From: Prolixibacteraceae bacterium
Lineage (GTDB): Bacteria; Bacteroidota; Bacteroidia; Bacteroidales; Prolixibacteraceae
NCBI GenBank assembly: GCA_019720755.1
Contig: CP081303.1
Span: forward strand, 3,331,501 to 3,395,500
Direction of reading: 5' to 3'
Length of the DNA stretch: 64,000 bases
Of this stretch, positions 18,025 to 26,592 are shown one piece after another. The notes under the pieces are model-generated. The model was not told the DNA's origin and ran no database searches. It saw only the letters and a program-made list of their open reading frames with translations. The first letter of the stretch is position 1. Every line of letters starts with the position of its first letter. The translations under genes and the position numbers were made by a program.

Positions 18025-19623
18025 ATGATTAAAAATCTACTTTTATTTCTTGTGGCAGTATTGTCACTTAATAGTGCTTATGCTCAGGAGGAAGAGACAG
18101 TACTATTTTATCCTACCATGACATATTTAAAAGGGGCACATGGTGTAAATGGTCAAACTATCGAAGGAACAGCCCCAGGTACTGATCAGGTATGGTATAG
18201 GATTAAAGCTGTATCTCAAGATTCGATTGCTTATTCAAGACCTGCAAGTACTAATGAATATAAACACATTAAGATTTCAGCAGCAAGGACTTCAGATAAG
18301 ACTTATGATGTGTTAAAAACATATTTAGTTTTAGATGAGGTCGATTTAAGTTCTGCTATTGGTAATATTAACTTAGATTTCTATACAAGAACATTTTCAT
18401 CAGACAAGACTGGCTCATGTGAGATAAAATTACTTGCTTCGACTTCTTATGTTGTGGGAGATGTTGCTAATTTGTCCAATAATTGGGTTGATATAACTAC
18501 TGATAGTTTTAAAAATAATCTTAAGCAATATCAACAAAAAGATATATACAGTAGAAATACGGTGTCATTAAATGTCTTTGCTGGTCAGAAAGTTACTATT
18601 GCTATTGAATATTCTTGCCCTATTGCAAGTGGTGATGCTCCTATTCTTGCCCCTCTTGGAGTAATGTTTGGTGATTTTAGAATATCTTCTTCTCTTGATG
18701 ATAGTTCTTATGCTGAATTTTCAAATACCAATTTTGATGATGCTTCTTTTGGTGTGACTCCTTCTGCTGGATATGGGGTTTGTTCAATCAAAGAATATAC
18801 ATTTGGACCAGATGGAGCTCAATTTGAAAAGATCACTGTAAATATTCCAGCAACGGATAATGAAAAAACATTTTATGTACAACAGTCTTCTTCTACTCAT
18901 AATTTTGGTAAAGAGGGAGATGATCGATTTGGAGAAGACAATCGTTATGTTCGTGTAGTGGGTAAATCATTAGCTGGAAATAAAGCATTTTTGATCTCTC
19001 CTGAGATGGACTTTACTGATTCAGAGAGTGTATATATTGAGTTTAAAAATGCATTACGTTATGGGAAATATGCTAATACTTCAATTAAGTTATTGGTGAT
19101 TGAAGGATACACTGGTTATGATGGAGATGGTGACCCTCTTGATCAAATCGATGCTTCTGCAATAACAGATATCTCTAGTCGTGTCAATTGGTCTAAAGAT
19201 GTTGTTACAGGCCAACATGAAAAGCCTAATTGGGTGAACTCTGGAAAAGTGAATTTGTCAGATTTTGCAGGAAAGAAAATCCGTTATGCGTTTACAGTTG
19301 AAATGTTAGATGCTGCGAACACGACCAATGTTTTCTTAGACGATATCAAGGTTTTTGTTGATGGTATTGCTAATTCTGTTGATGGATTTAAAAAGAATGC
19401 TTGGACTATTTACCCAAATCCTGTAGAGTCTCAATTCAATATTCATGGGTCTGAAGCAGTGAATAGAGTTGAGGTTTATTCTATCTTAGGAAATAAAGTT
19501 GCCGATTGGACTATTGATTCTCAAGTAGGAGTAGATGCTTCTACTTTAGATGCAGGTCTTTACATCTTGAAATTGTATGGAGTTCGTGGAACTACATCAA
19601 TTCAAAAACTTATTAAAAGATAA
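18025..19623 (+). CDS. T9SS type A sorting-domain secreted protein, choice-of-anchor J-like
   Basis: This 532-residue protein is counted from the ATG at 18025. That Met is followed by a good signal peptide (KNLLLFLVAVLSLNSAYA, cleavage before QEEE), so the longer frame from 17872 is rejected. The middle holds two beta-sandwich segments; FISPEMDFTD-like LISPEMDFTDSESVYIEFK and VFLDDIKVFVDG resemble choice-of-anchor J domains. The C-terminal ~75 residues begin near TIYPNPVESQFNI and end with GLYILKLYG and a basic tail, the type A sorting signal recognised by the type IX secretion system. It is likely surface-attached or released. Its target is unknown. Confidence 0.82.
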   Translation: MIKNLLLFLVAVLSLNSAYAQEEETVLFYPTMTYLKGAHGVNGQTIEGTAPGTDQVWYRIKAVSQDSIAYSRPASTNEYKHIKISAARTSDKTYDVLKTYLVLDEVDLSSAIGNINLDFYTRTFSSDKTGSCEIKLLASTSYVVGDVANLSNNWVDITTDSFKNNLKQYQQKDIYSRNTVSLNVFAGQKVTIAIEYSCPIASGDAPILAPLGVMFGDFRISSSLDDSSYAEFSNTNFDDASFGVTPSAGYGVCSIKEYTFGPDGAQFEKITVNIPATDNEKTFYVQQSSSTHNFGKEGDDRFGEDNRYVRVVGKSLAGNKAFLISPEMDFTDSESVYIEFKNALRYGKYANTSIKLLVIEGYTGYDGDGDPLDQIDASAITDISSRVNWSKDVVTGQHEKPNWVNSGKVNLSDFAGKKIRYAFTVEMLDAANTTNVFLDDIKVFVDGIANSVDGFKKNAWTIYPNPVESQFNIHGSEAVNRVEVYSILGNKVADWTIDSQVGVDASTLDAGLYILKLYGVRGTTSIQKLIKR

Positions 19624-19652
19624 GTTTATTCTTTTGTTGTTATAATTTGCCA

Positions 19653-19693
19653 CGTTGCAAGTATGCATTTATGCTACTTGCAACGTTTTTTTT
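19653..19693 (+). terminator. Terminator of the T9SS cargo gene
   Basis: An 11-bp stem CGTTGCAAGTA (19653-19663) pairs with 19675-19685, extended inward by GCAT/ATGC, and is followed by eight T. Confidence 0.9.
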
Positions 19694-19936
19694 ATCACTA
19701 GTTTCTTTTCGTTTGTTATTCCACTTTATCTTCTTGTAGTGAATCCCATCGAACTTATTGGTGTTTTGTATGATAGCATGTTGTTGACCCAGCTTGAATG
19801 AAATGGATGTCAGGGGAGGTCAATTGGATTATGAAGAGTGTAGAAGATGAAATTTTCTTAAGGAAGTGGTTGAGAATATATCACCGGTTGAGTAGTTTAT
19901 CTTTATAATGCTCTCAATCGTTGAAAAGAGAGATGA
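19694..19936. other. Non-coding gap between convergent genes
   Basis: About 240 bp lie between the cargo terminator and the lptG terminator. No ORF, repeat or RNA signature was seen. Confidence 0.5.
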
Positions 19937-19963
19937 AAGAAGTTGTCCATAGGACAACTTCTT
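19937..19963 (-). terminator. Hairpin directly after lptG
   Basis: A perfect 12-bp stem (19937-19948 with 19952-19963) has a 3-nt loop and starts next to the lptG stop codon. The T-rich tract on the minus strand is interrupted. It could act in both directions. Confidence 0.65.
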
Positions 19964-21055
19964 TTATTTCGATGCCCATCGATATAGAACTAGGGCTATT
20001 ATGGAATATACAATATTGGGAATCCATACAGCAATAAAAGGATCTGTACCTCCACTGATTGCAAATACCTTTGTTACTTGCATAAACATGATGTATGAAA
20101 AGCTCAAGAGAAGCCCCAAGGCAATGTTTAGTCCAATACCACCTCTTGTTTTTCTTGATGCTAACGATACCCCAATAATGGCTAAAATAAAGGTGGAAAA
20201 TGGACCAGAAGTTCTTTCATGCTTCATAATCTCATATTCCTCCATATTAGAGACTCCTCTAAGCCTTTGACTCTTGATGTAGTCGTTTAGTTCAAAGAGG
20301 TTCATCTTTTCCGCCTCATTAACCCTTGTTTTAAACTCTTTTGGAAGAATAGTCAGCGTGGTGTCAATCTTTCTTCCAAAAGTCAGTGTTTCGTGCCCAT
20401 TCTTATCAAAATCTCTAATGTAATAATCATGAATGGTCCATTTATCTTTTTTCTTATCCCATCTAATATATTGCGATATAAGCTTAGATACAATCCTGTT
20501 ATCCTCTATCTTCTCTAATGAAAATCGATGTCCTGTATCTGTATTTACATTGTACCTACTCATGTACATATATACACCGGGACTAACCTGCTTGTGTATG
20601 TTTGTCTCTGTATTATAAAATTTTCCTTTGATATAGGTGTTTTTGAAGTCCAACATTTTGATATTTGAATGAGGGATGATAAAATTACCTAATATCCAAG
20701 ACATACATGCAATAAGTAAAGCTGAGACAAGATAAGGGCGCATTAATCTTTTGTATGTAACTCCTCCTGCTAGAATACCAATAATTTCAGAATTGGAGGC
20801 CATTTTAGAGGTGAAGAAAATTACAGAGATAAAAGTAAAAAGGCCAATGAAAAGGTTTGCAAAATAAGGAATCCAGTTAAGATAGAAATCGAAGATAATT
20901 GCTTTCAAAGGAGCATCATTCTCGATAAAATCATTCATGTGCTCACTTACATCAAATACAATTGATATACTAAGAATTAGAGTAATGGACAAGAAGAAAG
21001 TTCCTAAGAACTTTCTTATGATATAAAAGTCAATTTTTTGCAAGAATGGCTTCAT
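19964..21055 (-). CDS. lptG: LptF/LptG-family LPS export permease
   Basis: This 363-residue YjgP/YjgQ-family protein has three N-terminal TM helices (about 12-34, 50-75, 98-120), a periplasmic beta-jellyroll (about 140-260) and three C-terminal TM helices (about 285-360). The N-terminal IDFYIIRKFLGTFF and the C-terminal GGIGLNIALGLLLSFSYIMF are typical. It forms the inner-membrane part of the LPS export machine with LptB. Whether it should be called LptF or LptG cannot be settled here. It starts 20 bp after tgt, with which it is probably co-transcribed. Confidence 0.88.
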   Translation of the reverse strand: MKPFLQKIDFYIIRKFLGTFFLSITLILSISIVFDVSEHMNDFIENDAPLKAIIFDFYLNWIPYFANLFIGLFTFISVIFFTSKMASNSEIIGILAGGVTYKRLMRPYLVSALLIACMSWILGNFIIPHSNIKMLDFKNTYIKGKFYNTETNIHKQVSPGVYMYMSRYNVNTDTGHRFSLEKIEDNRIVSKLISQYIRWDKKKDKWTIHDYYIRDFDKNGHETLTFGRKIDTTLTILPKEFKTRVNEAEKMNLFELNDYIKSQRLRGVSNMEEYEIMKHERTSGPFSTFILAIIGVSLASRKTRGGIGLNIALGLLLSFSYIMFMQVTKVFAISGGTDPFIAVWIPNIVYSIIALVLYRWASK

Positions 21056-21075
21056 GTACTTCTCTTGTTTTTCTA

Positions 21076-22206
21076 TTATAATCTTCTACTCAATTGTTTT
21101 ACCATACGAGCTTTCCATTCAGGGAATGTTCCATCTAAGATCTGTTTTCTTGCTTCTCGTACTAGTGATAAATAGAAGGTCAAATTATGAATACTACCAA
21201 TTTGAGCACCTAGCATCTCTTTCGACTTGTATAGGTGCCTTACATATGCTTTTGTATAAGTTTGATCTACGTATGATGTTCCTGCAGGATCTAATGGAGT
21301 AAAATCGTTCGCCCATTTTTGGTTACGCATATTCATTATGCCGTTCCATGTGAATAACATTCCATTTCGTCCATTTCTTGTAGGCATAACACAATCGAAC
21401 ATGTCTACCCCACGATCAATATTCTCAAGAATATTTACAGGAGTACCTACTCCCATAAGATAACGAGGTTTCTCTTCTGGTAATACTTCATTAACCACTT
21501 CGACCATTGCATACATATCTTCTTCGCTCTCTCCAACAGACAGACCCCCAATAGCGTACCCTTCTCTATCAAGGCTTGCTACATGTTCTGCCGCTTTAAT
21601 ACGAAGATCTTTATAGACACATCCCTGTACAATTGGAAATAATGTTTGATTATATCCATATTTAGGCTTTGTTTCGTCAAATCTCTTTACACAACGCTCC
21701 AACCATCTTTGAGTTAGTGACAATGATTTTTTTGCATACCCATAATCTGCATCACCAGGAGTACACTCATCAAATGCCATAATGATATCTGCACCAATAG
21801 TTCGTTGTGTATCCATCACATTCTCTGGAGTGAATAGATGCCTTGAACCATCAATATGTGAACGGAATTCAGCACCTTCTTCAGTGATCTTTCTTATATC
21901 TCCTAGTGAGAATACTTGAAATCCACCACTGTCTGTAAGTATCGGACCGTTCCATCCATTAAATTTATGTAATCCACCTGCTTTTTCTAGAGTATCCAAT
22001 CCTGGACGTAGATAAAGGTGGTATGTGTTTCCTAATATAATTTGAGCTTGAACATCATCTGATAAGTCCTTTAGATGAAGTCCTTTGACTGAACCAATTG
22101 TTCCAACAGGCATGAATATAGGAGTCTCAATTTCTCCATGATCTGTAGTGATCTTCCCAGCTCTTGCCTTGGTGCCTTTCCCTTTTTGTATAAGTTCGAA
22201 TTTCAC
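21076..22206 (-). CDS. tgt: tRNA-guanine transglycosylase
   Basis: This protein exchanges guanine 34 for the queuine precursor preQ1 in GUN tRNAs. The 376-residue protein contains DSGGFQVFSLG (around residue 92), DECTPGDADY, GGLSVGE, YLMGVGTP and FDCVMPTRNGRNG, all Tgt active-site signatures. The start codon is GTG (22204-22206 minus); no in-frame ATG lies upstream before a stop. The usual zinc-binding Cys cluster C-x-C-x2-C is not present: the matching segment reads AGTSYVDQTYTKAYVRHL, although SIHNL is kept. A TATCTTTG -7 box lies at 22276-22283 (minus). It precedes lptG by 20 bp. Confidence 0.93.
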   Translation of the reverse strand: MKFELIQKGKGTKARAGKITTDHGEIETPIFMPVGTIGSVKGLHLKDLSDDVQAQIILGNTYHLYLRPGLDTLEKAGGLHKFNGWNGPILTDSGGFQVFSLGDIRKITEEGAEFRSHIDGSRHLFTPENVMDTQRTIGADIIMAFDECTPGDADYGYAKKSLSLTQRWLERCVKRFDETKPKYGYNQTLFPIVQGCVYKDLRIKAAEHVASLDREGYAIGGLSVGESEEDMYAMVEVVNEVLPEEKPRYLMGVGTPVNILENIDRGVDMFDCVMPTRNGRNGMLFTWNGIMNMRNQKWANDFTPLDPAGTSYVDQTYTKAYVRHLYKSKEMLGAQIGSIHNLTFYLSLVREARKQILDGTFPEWKARMVKQLSRRL

Positions 22207-22469
22207 GTTGTCTGATTTATTTAATATACAAGAGAATGATATTACGATCCTTCAAATTCTCCCTTTTCGATGGAGCAAAGATAGTTATTAAATGATGAAT
22301 CGTCTCTTTACTTATGAGGAAAAGGTTTGTATATACACTTTTTATTCCCTCTTAAATATACTATTTATAAACATTCGTTCATAAAAAATATTTCCTTCTC
22401 AATGAAATTATGTGTAATTTTGATTAAGTATGTCGTACAAAGATTATTTAAAAAACTAATTGTTGCTTT

Positions 22470-23636
22470 ATGCGCTCCCCACAGGACTTTTTATCCTTCC
22501 ATTTCCCACATATTGATTTTGCTTCTTTGAATCTCTTAGAAGTGATTTGTGGCAGTGTACTTATATTTTACACTGTCTATATTTTTGTGTCTTTTATTAG
22601 AAAGATTTTTTTCTTCGCAAGTAGAAGTTTGATTAAGAATAACCATACCCCAAGTGTCTCTATTATTTTGGCTACAAAAAACCAATTTGAGGTTCTTCGT
22701 CCTGTTCTAAATTCTCTTTTGGAACAAGATTATCCTGATTTCGAGGTGGTCGTGGTGGATGATTGTTCTGAAGATATGACGCCGATTGCTCTTGATAAAA
22801 TGTCAAAAGAGTTCCCTAAATTAAAGTTTACACGTGTATTTAATGAAACTAGATTTTCAAATGCTCTTACTTTATCTGTTGGAATTCGTGCAGCTACAAA
22901 AGATTGGCTCCTATTCCTTACTCCTGAGATGAAACCTGTAAATAAGAACTATTTAAGAACCTTAATGTCTAATGTAACAGACAAAACGTCCTTGGTACAA
23001 GGTGGATGTAACTATATACCCCAACACTCATGGGGCAACTACTTTTTGCGTTTGCATTTAGCAAAATATACTCTTGATTATTATCCTTATGCTAAGTGGT
23101 TTGGCTTGGTTCCTGCACTTCCTTATAATATCGCATATAAAAGAAAATATTTTGTGGAATCAAAAGGCTTCCGCGAATTCTTAGATGAAAAGTTCTATAT
23201 TAATGAATGGTATGCACACAGCCTAACGACTAAAGATAAAAACGTAGAAGTGGTTCTGCACTCTGATGCTAAGGTGTGTTTGAGTGATTCGTATGACCTT
23301 CATGATTTTGTGAACCAACGAGAGAAATATTTGTTATTAAAAAAGAAGTATGGTCTTGGTTATAAGGGATTACGTTTGATATACAATTGGGGAGGATTTT
23401 TAGTCCTTGTGGCAACTGTATTGCTCTGTTTATCATCTCAGTATAGTTATTGGGGAGTGCTAGTTTTTATTCTTTTGTCGTTGATTCATCTTATTTCTAT
23501 GGGTATCATATTGAGAAAATTAAAAGAAAAAAACTTTCTTTTTTTCGAATATGTCTCTCGCCTCTTATGGCCTTTATATAGCTTCCATTACTCGCTTAAG
23601 TTTTGGATATTAAGACAACGAAAGAAATGGAATTAA
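22470..23636 (+). CDS. Membrane-associated family 2 glycosyltransferase
   Basis: This 388-residue protein has an N-terminal TM helix (about 24-46), a GT-A domain from about residue 59 (SVSIILATKNQFEVLRPVLNSL, then EVVVVDDCSED) and C-terminal TM helices (about 308-345). It transfers a sugar from a nucleotide donor, probably to an envelope polysaccharide or lipid; the acceptor is unknown. The downstream sigma-factor gene starts inside its last codons. Confidence 0.82.
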   Translation: MRSPQDFLSFHFPHIDFASLNLLEVICGSVLIFYTVYIFVSFIRKIFFFASRSLIKNNHTPSVSIILATKNQFEVLRPVLNSLLEQDYPDFEVVVVDDCSEDMTPIALDKMSKEFPKLKFTRVFNETRFSNALTLSVGIRAATKDWLLFLTPEMKPVNKNYLRTLMSNVTDKTSLVQGGCNYIPQHSWGNYFLRLHLAKYTLDYYPYAKWFGLVPALPYNIAYKRKYFVESKGFREFLDEKFYINEWYAHSLTTKDKNVEVVLHSDAKVCLSDSYDLHDFVNQREKYLLLKKKYGLGYKGLRLIYNWGGFLVLVATVLLCLSSQYSYWGVLVFILLSLIHLISMGIILRKLKEKNFLFFEYVSRLLWPLYSFHYSLKFWILRQRKKWN

Positions 23637-24238
23637 GGGGAAAAGAAAAGAAAAATAAAGATCTGTTTTGGATTGGAAAAGCATTAGAGGGTAAAGCGGA
23701 AGGATACAACTATCTTCTTGAATATTACTACCCTCAGTTGTATGTCTGTTTACGTGCAATGGTCAATTCCGATCAAGAAGCAGAGGATCTTACTATAGAG
23801 AGTTTGACAAAGGCTTTTAATAGTTTGCCTTCATATGACAAATCTTATGCTTTTAGTACATGGATCTATCGAATCGCTAGGAATCATTGTATCGACTACT
23901 GTCGTAAAAGAGAACTACCTTTGATGTTTACGGACAAACACTACCTTCTTAATGCCAAAGCAGATGTACGCCCTTCTGGATATATGGAGACCCCAGAGAC
24001 AATTCTTCTTCGTCAAGATATGGTGATTGCTGTTCGTGATTTGGTGCAGAAATTAAGCCCTCACTATTGCAAGTTAATCACATTGAGATATTTTCACGAT
24101 TATTCTTATGATGAGTTGTCAAAAGCACTAAATTTGTCGGTCGATATTATCAAAGTTCAGCTTTTTCGTGCAAAGAAGAGGTTGAAAATGTTAGTAGATA
24201 AAGAGGAGTTTAAAAAGTGCATTGCATTCGATATATAG
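23627..24238 (+). CDS. ECF-type RNA polymerase sigma factor
   Basis: I chose the ATG at 23627 (203 residues) over a TTG 24 bp upstream. Either start overlaps the glycosyltransferase gene. Region 2 is seen around DQEAEDLTIESLTKAFNSLPSY and STWIYRIARNHCIDYCRKRE. Region 4 is seen at LVQKLSPHYCKLITLRYFHDYSYDELSKALNLSVDIIKVQLFRAKKRL. No anti-sigma gene is adjacent: the next gene, rsmG, follows after 6 bp. It is therefore not a typical FecI/FecR pair. The regulon is unknown. Confidence 0.88.
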   Translation: MELRGKEKKNKDLFWIGKALEGKAEGYNYLLEYYYPQLYVCLRAMVNSDQEAEDLTIESLTKAFNSLPSYDKSYAFSTWIYRIARNHCIDYCRKRELPLMFTDKHYLLNAKADVRPSGYMETPETILLRQDMVIAVRDLVQKLSPHYCKLITLRYFHDYSYDELSKALNLSVDIIKVQLFRAKKRLKMLVDKEEFKKCIAFDI

Positions 24239-24244
24239 AGAAAT

Positions 24245-24865
24245 ATGGATATTATATTAAAATACTTCCCAGATTTAACGGAAGAACAGGAGAGTCGTTT
24301 TGCGATGTTAAAATCGCTTTACACGGAATGGAATGAAAAGGTGAATGTGATTTCCCGTAAAGATATTGACCACCTTTATGAAAAACATGTTTTGCATTCA
24401 TTATCGATTGCCAAGGTAATGCAGTTCAAGCCGGGAACTAAAGTGTTAGATGTAGGTACTGGTGGAGGATTCCCTGGGGTCCCTCTTGCAATCCTTTTTC
24501 CAGAAACAGAGTTTCTTTGTGTGGATGCAATAGGAAAAAAAATAACTGTTGTGAATGGCGTTTGTGAAGCGTTAGGACTTACAAACATTAGAGCTGAACA
24601 CACCAGAGTGCAAAATGTCAAAGAAAAATTTGATTTTATTGTAAGCAGAGCAGTCACTGCATTCCCTAAGTTTGTTGCCATGTCACGTGCTGTTGTTCAA
24701 AAAAAATCATTCAATCAGTTGGCTAATGGTATTTTATACATAAAAGGGGGGGATTTTATCGAAGAGATTGCTAACTTTGGCGATAAATGTAGTATTTATC
24801 CTGTTTCAGACTTTTTTGATGAAGATTTTTTCGAAACTAAAAAAGTAATCCATCTAGCTCTTTAG
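24245..24865 (+). CDS. rsmG: 16S rRNA (guanine-527-N7) methyltransferase
   Basis: This 206-residue SAM-dependent methyltransferase has WNEKVNVISRKD near the N-terminus and the SAM site KVLDVGTGGGFPGVPLAILFP (about residues 64-84). VSRAVTAFPKF follows. It modifies G527 in the 530 loop of 16S rRNA. It lies 6 bp after the sigma-factor gene, so they likely share a transcript. Confidence 0.93.
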   Translation: MDIILKYFPDLTEEQESRFAMLKSLYTEWNEKVNVISRKDIDHLYEKHVLHSLSIAKVMQFKPGTKVLDVGTGGGFPGVPLAILFPETEFLCVDAIGKKITVVNGVCEALGLTNIRAEHTRVQNVKEKFDFIVSRAVTAFPKFVAMSRAVVQKKSFNQLANGILYIKGGDFIEEIANFGDKCSIYPVSDFFDEDFFETKKVIHLAL

Positions 24866-24940
24866 TGCCATTAGGCAGTGCCTTTTTCACTAATTTAGAT
24901 CGATTTAAATAAGGAAAATATAAAAATAGAAACCGCTTCG

Positions 24941-24971
24941 TTTGGTAGAGCAAAAAAAAGACTTATTTTTG
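24941..24971 (+). promoter_or_regulatory. Promoter of rpmH
   Basis: TTTG (24941-24944) and TATTTTTG (24964-24971) are separated by 19 bp, a full match to the Bacteroidota housekeeping promoter. The predicted start is near 24978, giving a leader of about 38 nt before the rpmH ATG. Confidence 0.75.
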
Positions 24972-25015
24972 CAGACCGAAATATTTAGCGAATATAATCA
25001 GAAAAAGTATACCCG

Positions 25016-25174
25016 ATGAAAAGAACATTTCAACCATCGAACAGAAAGAGACGTAATAAACACGGGTTCAGAGAGAGAATGTCTACTGTGAACGGACGTA
25101 AAGTATTGAAAGCTCGTAGAGCTAAAGGTCGTAAGAAACTTAGTGTTTCTGATGAGCCACGTCATAAAGCTTAA
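25016..25174 (+). CDS. rpmH: 50S ribosomal protein L34
   Basis: This 52-residue, highly basic protein starts [18 protein letters not shown] and continues [24 protein letters not shown], the near-invariant L34 sequence, with a short C-terminal extension. It has its own consensus promoter and terminator. Unlike in many bacteria, rnpA and dnaA are not next to it. Confidence 0.98.
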   Translation: MKRTFQPSNRKRRNKHGFRERMSTVNGRKVLKARRAKGRKKLSVSDEPRHKA

Positions 25175-25214
25175 GCATTATCCTTTAGGATTGCTTTCGA
25201 AAGAGTTTAAGAGA

Positions 25215-25246
25215 GGTAAAGATTCGATGTTCTTTACCTTTTTTTT
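25215..25246 (+). terminator. Terminator of rpmH
   Basis: The stem GGTAAAGA (25215-25222) pairs with 25231-25238 around an 8-nt loop and is followed by eight T. Confidence 0.88.
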
Positions 25247-25281
25247 GTCTCTATTTTAAGAAAAATACATATAACTCTTTT

Positions 25282-25310
25282 TTTGAATCTCTCTTTTATA
25301 TCTATCTTTG
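25282..25310 (+). promoter_or_regulatory. Probable promoter of mqnE
   Basis: TTTG (25282-25285) and TATCTTTG (25303-25310) are separated by 17 bp, slightly shorter than the usual 19-21 bp. It ends 19 bp before the ATG. Confidence 0.5.
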
Positions 25311-25329
25311 AACAAAAGGTTATTGAGAG

Positions 25330-26451
25330 ATGCAGAAGATTAAAGAGATGATATATGAGCAGCTGTCAACTAATTCTAGTTTGACTCCTGTGGTAGACAA
25401 AGTTTTCCATGGAAAACGTTTAACCCGCGAAGATGGGCTAATGCTTTATAAGGAGGCAGAACTTCCCCTCCTAGGACTTCTTGCCGAAGTCGTACGTCGT
25501 AGAATTAATGGGCTACAAGCAACTTTCAATAGAAACTTCCATTTTGAGCCTACGAATATATGCATGAAGAATTGTTCGTTTTGTTCCTATAAGCGTCGTT
25601 TTAATGAAGAGGGTGCTTGGGAAGAAGGTATTGATGAACTTCGTCAAACTATTGCTAAATATCGCGATAAAAAAGTAACCGAGGTACACATTACAGGAGG
25701 AGTACATCCAGATAGAGGGGTTCCTTATTATGTAGAGATGGTTCGAGCCATTAAGCAAGAGATGCCAGAGCTTCATGTAAAAGCATTCTCCGCTGTCGAG
25801 ATTGAAGCAATGTGTGAAATCTCTGGTCTAGATTACAAGACGGCTCTAAGAGATCTTAGGGATGCTGGATTGGGATCTATTCCTGGTGGAGGTGCTGAAA
25901 TCTTTGATGAAGAGATTCGTCAAAAAATCTCTCCAGATAAGGCTACTTCTGATCAATGGTTAGAGATTCATCATACAGCTCATGAATTAGGGATGATGAC
26001 CAATGCAACCATGCTTTATGGACTTATAGAGAATTACGAACACCGAATTGATCATATGGATCGCCTGCGTAGACTTCAAGACAAAACGGGTGGTTTCAAT
26101 ACTTTTATTCCACTTAAGTTTAGACGATATAATAATGCATTTGCACACGTAGAGGAGTCTACTACAACAGAAGATCTTCGTAACTATGCTGTCTCTCGTA
26201 TTTTCTTGGATAACATTCCTCATTTAAAGGCTTACTGGCCTATGATAGGAAAAGAGGTGGCACAGTTGTCCTTGTCATATGGAGTGGATGATTTAGATGG
26301 AACTATTGATGATTCTACTAAGATATATTCTATGGCTGGAGCGGTACAAAATCCGAATGCAACCACAGAAGAATTAATATCTTTAGTAAAGGAAGCTGGG
26401 AAAGAGCCTGCTGAAAGAGATACACTTTATCATATATTAGAGCGTTTTTAA
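25330..26451 (+). CDS. mqnE: Aminodeoxyfutalosine synthase (radical SAM)
   Basis: This 373-residue CofH-like radical SAM enzyme has a C-x3-C-x2-C cluster motif in ICMKNCSFCSYKRRF (about residues 78-92). HITGGVHPD, IPGGGAEIF, GFNTFIPLKFR and HLKAYWPMIG match MqnE more than MqnC. It joins 3-[(1-carboxyvinyl)oxy]benzoate and SAM in the futalosine route to menaquinone. The other mqn genes are not in this window. Confidence 0.9.
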   Translation: MQKIKEMIYEQLSTNSSLTPVVDKVFHGKRLTREDGLMLYKEAELPLLGLLAEVVRRRINGLQATFNRNFHFEPTNICMKNCSFCSYKRRFNEEGAWEEGIDELRQTIAKYRDKKVTEVHITGGVHPDRGVPYYVEMVRAIKQEMPELHVKAFSAVEIEAMCEISGLDYKTALRDLRDAGLGSIPGGGAEIFDEEIRQKISPDKATSDQWLEIHHTAHELGMMTNATMLYGLIENYEHRIDHMDRLRRLQDKTGGFNTFIPLKFRRYNNAFAHVEESTTTEDLRNYAVSRIFLDNIPHLKAYWPMIGKEVAQLSLSYGVDDLDGTIDDSTKIYSMAGAVQNPNATTEELISLVKEAGKEPAERDTLYHILERF

Positions 26452-26479
26452 GCTTAATATTATACCACTTTACGGAAGG

Positions 26480-26512
26480 AAAGGGTTATATCTTCGGTAT
26501 GACTCTTTTTTT
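26480..26512 (+). terminator. Terminator of mqnE
   Basis: An 11-bp stem with two G-U pairs (26480-26490 with 26498-26508) is followed by a run of T to 26512. Confidence 0.75.
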
Positions 26513-26592
26513 GTATAATTATTTCTCATCATAATCTGTATATTTGCATCTTTATGAGGTCATGTCGATAACAAACAATTATAAAATACTGT

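Noticed and set aside
24900-25200. Replication origin next to rpmH
   Set aside because: No dnaA or rnpA gene and no cluster of DnaA boxes is present around rpmH or parAB.
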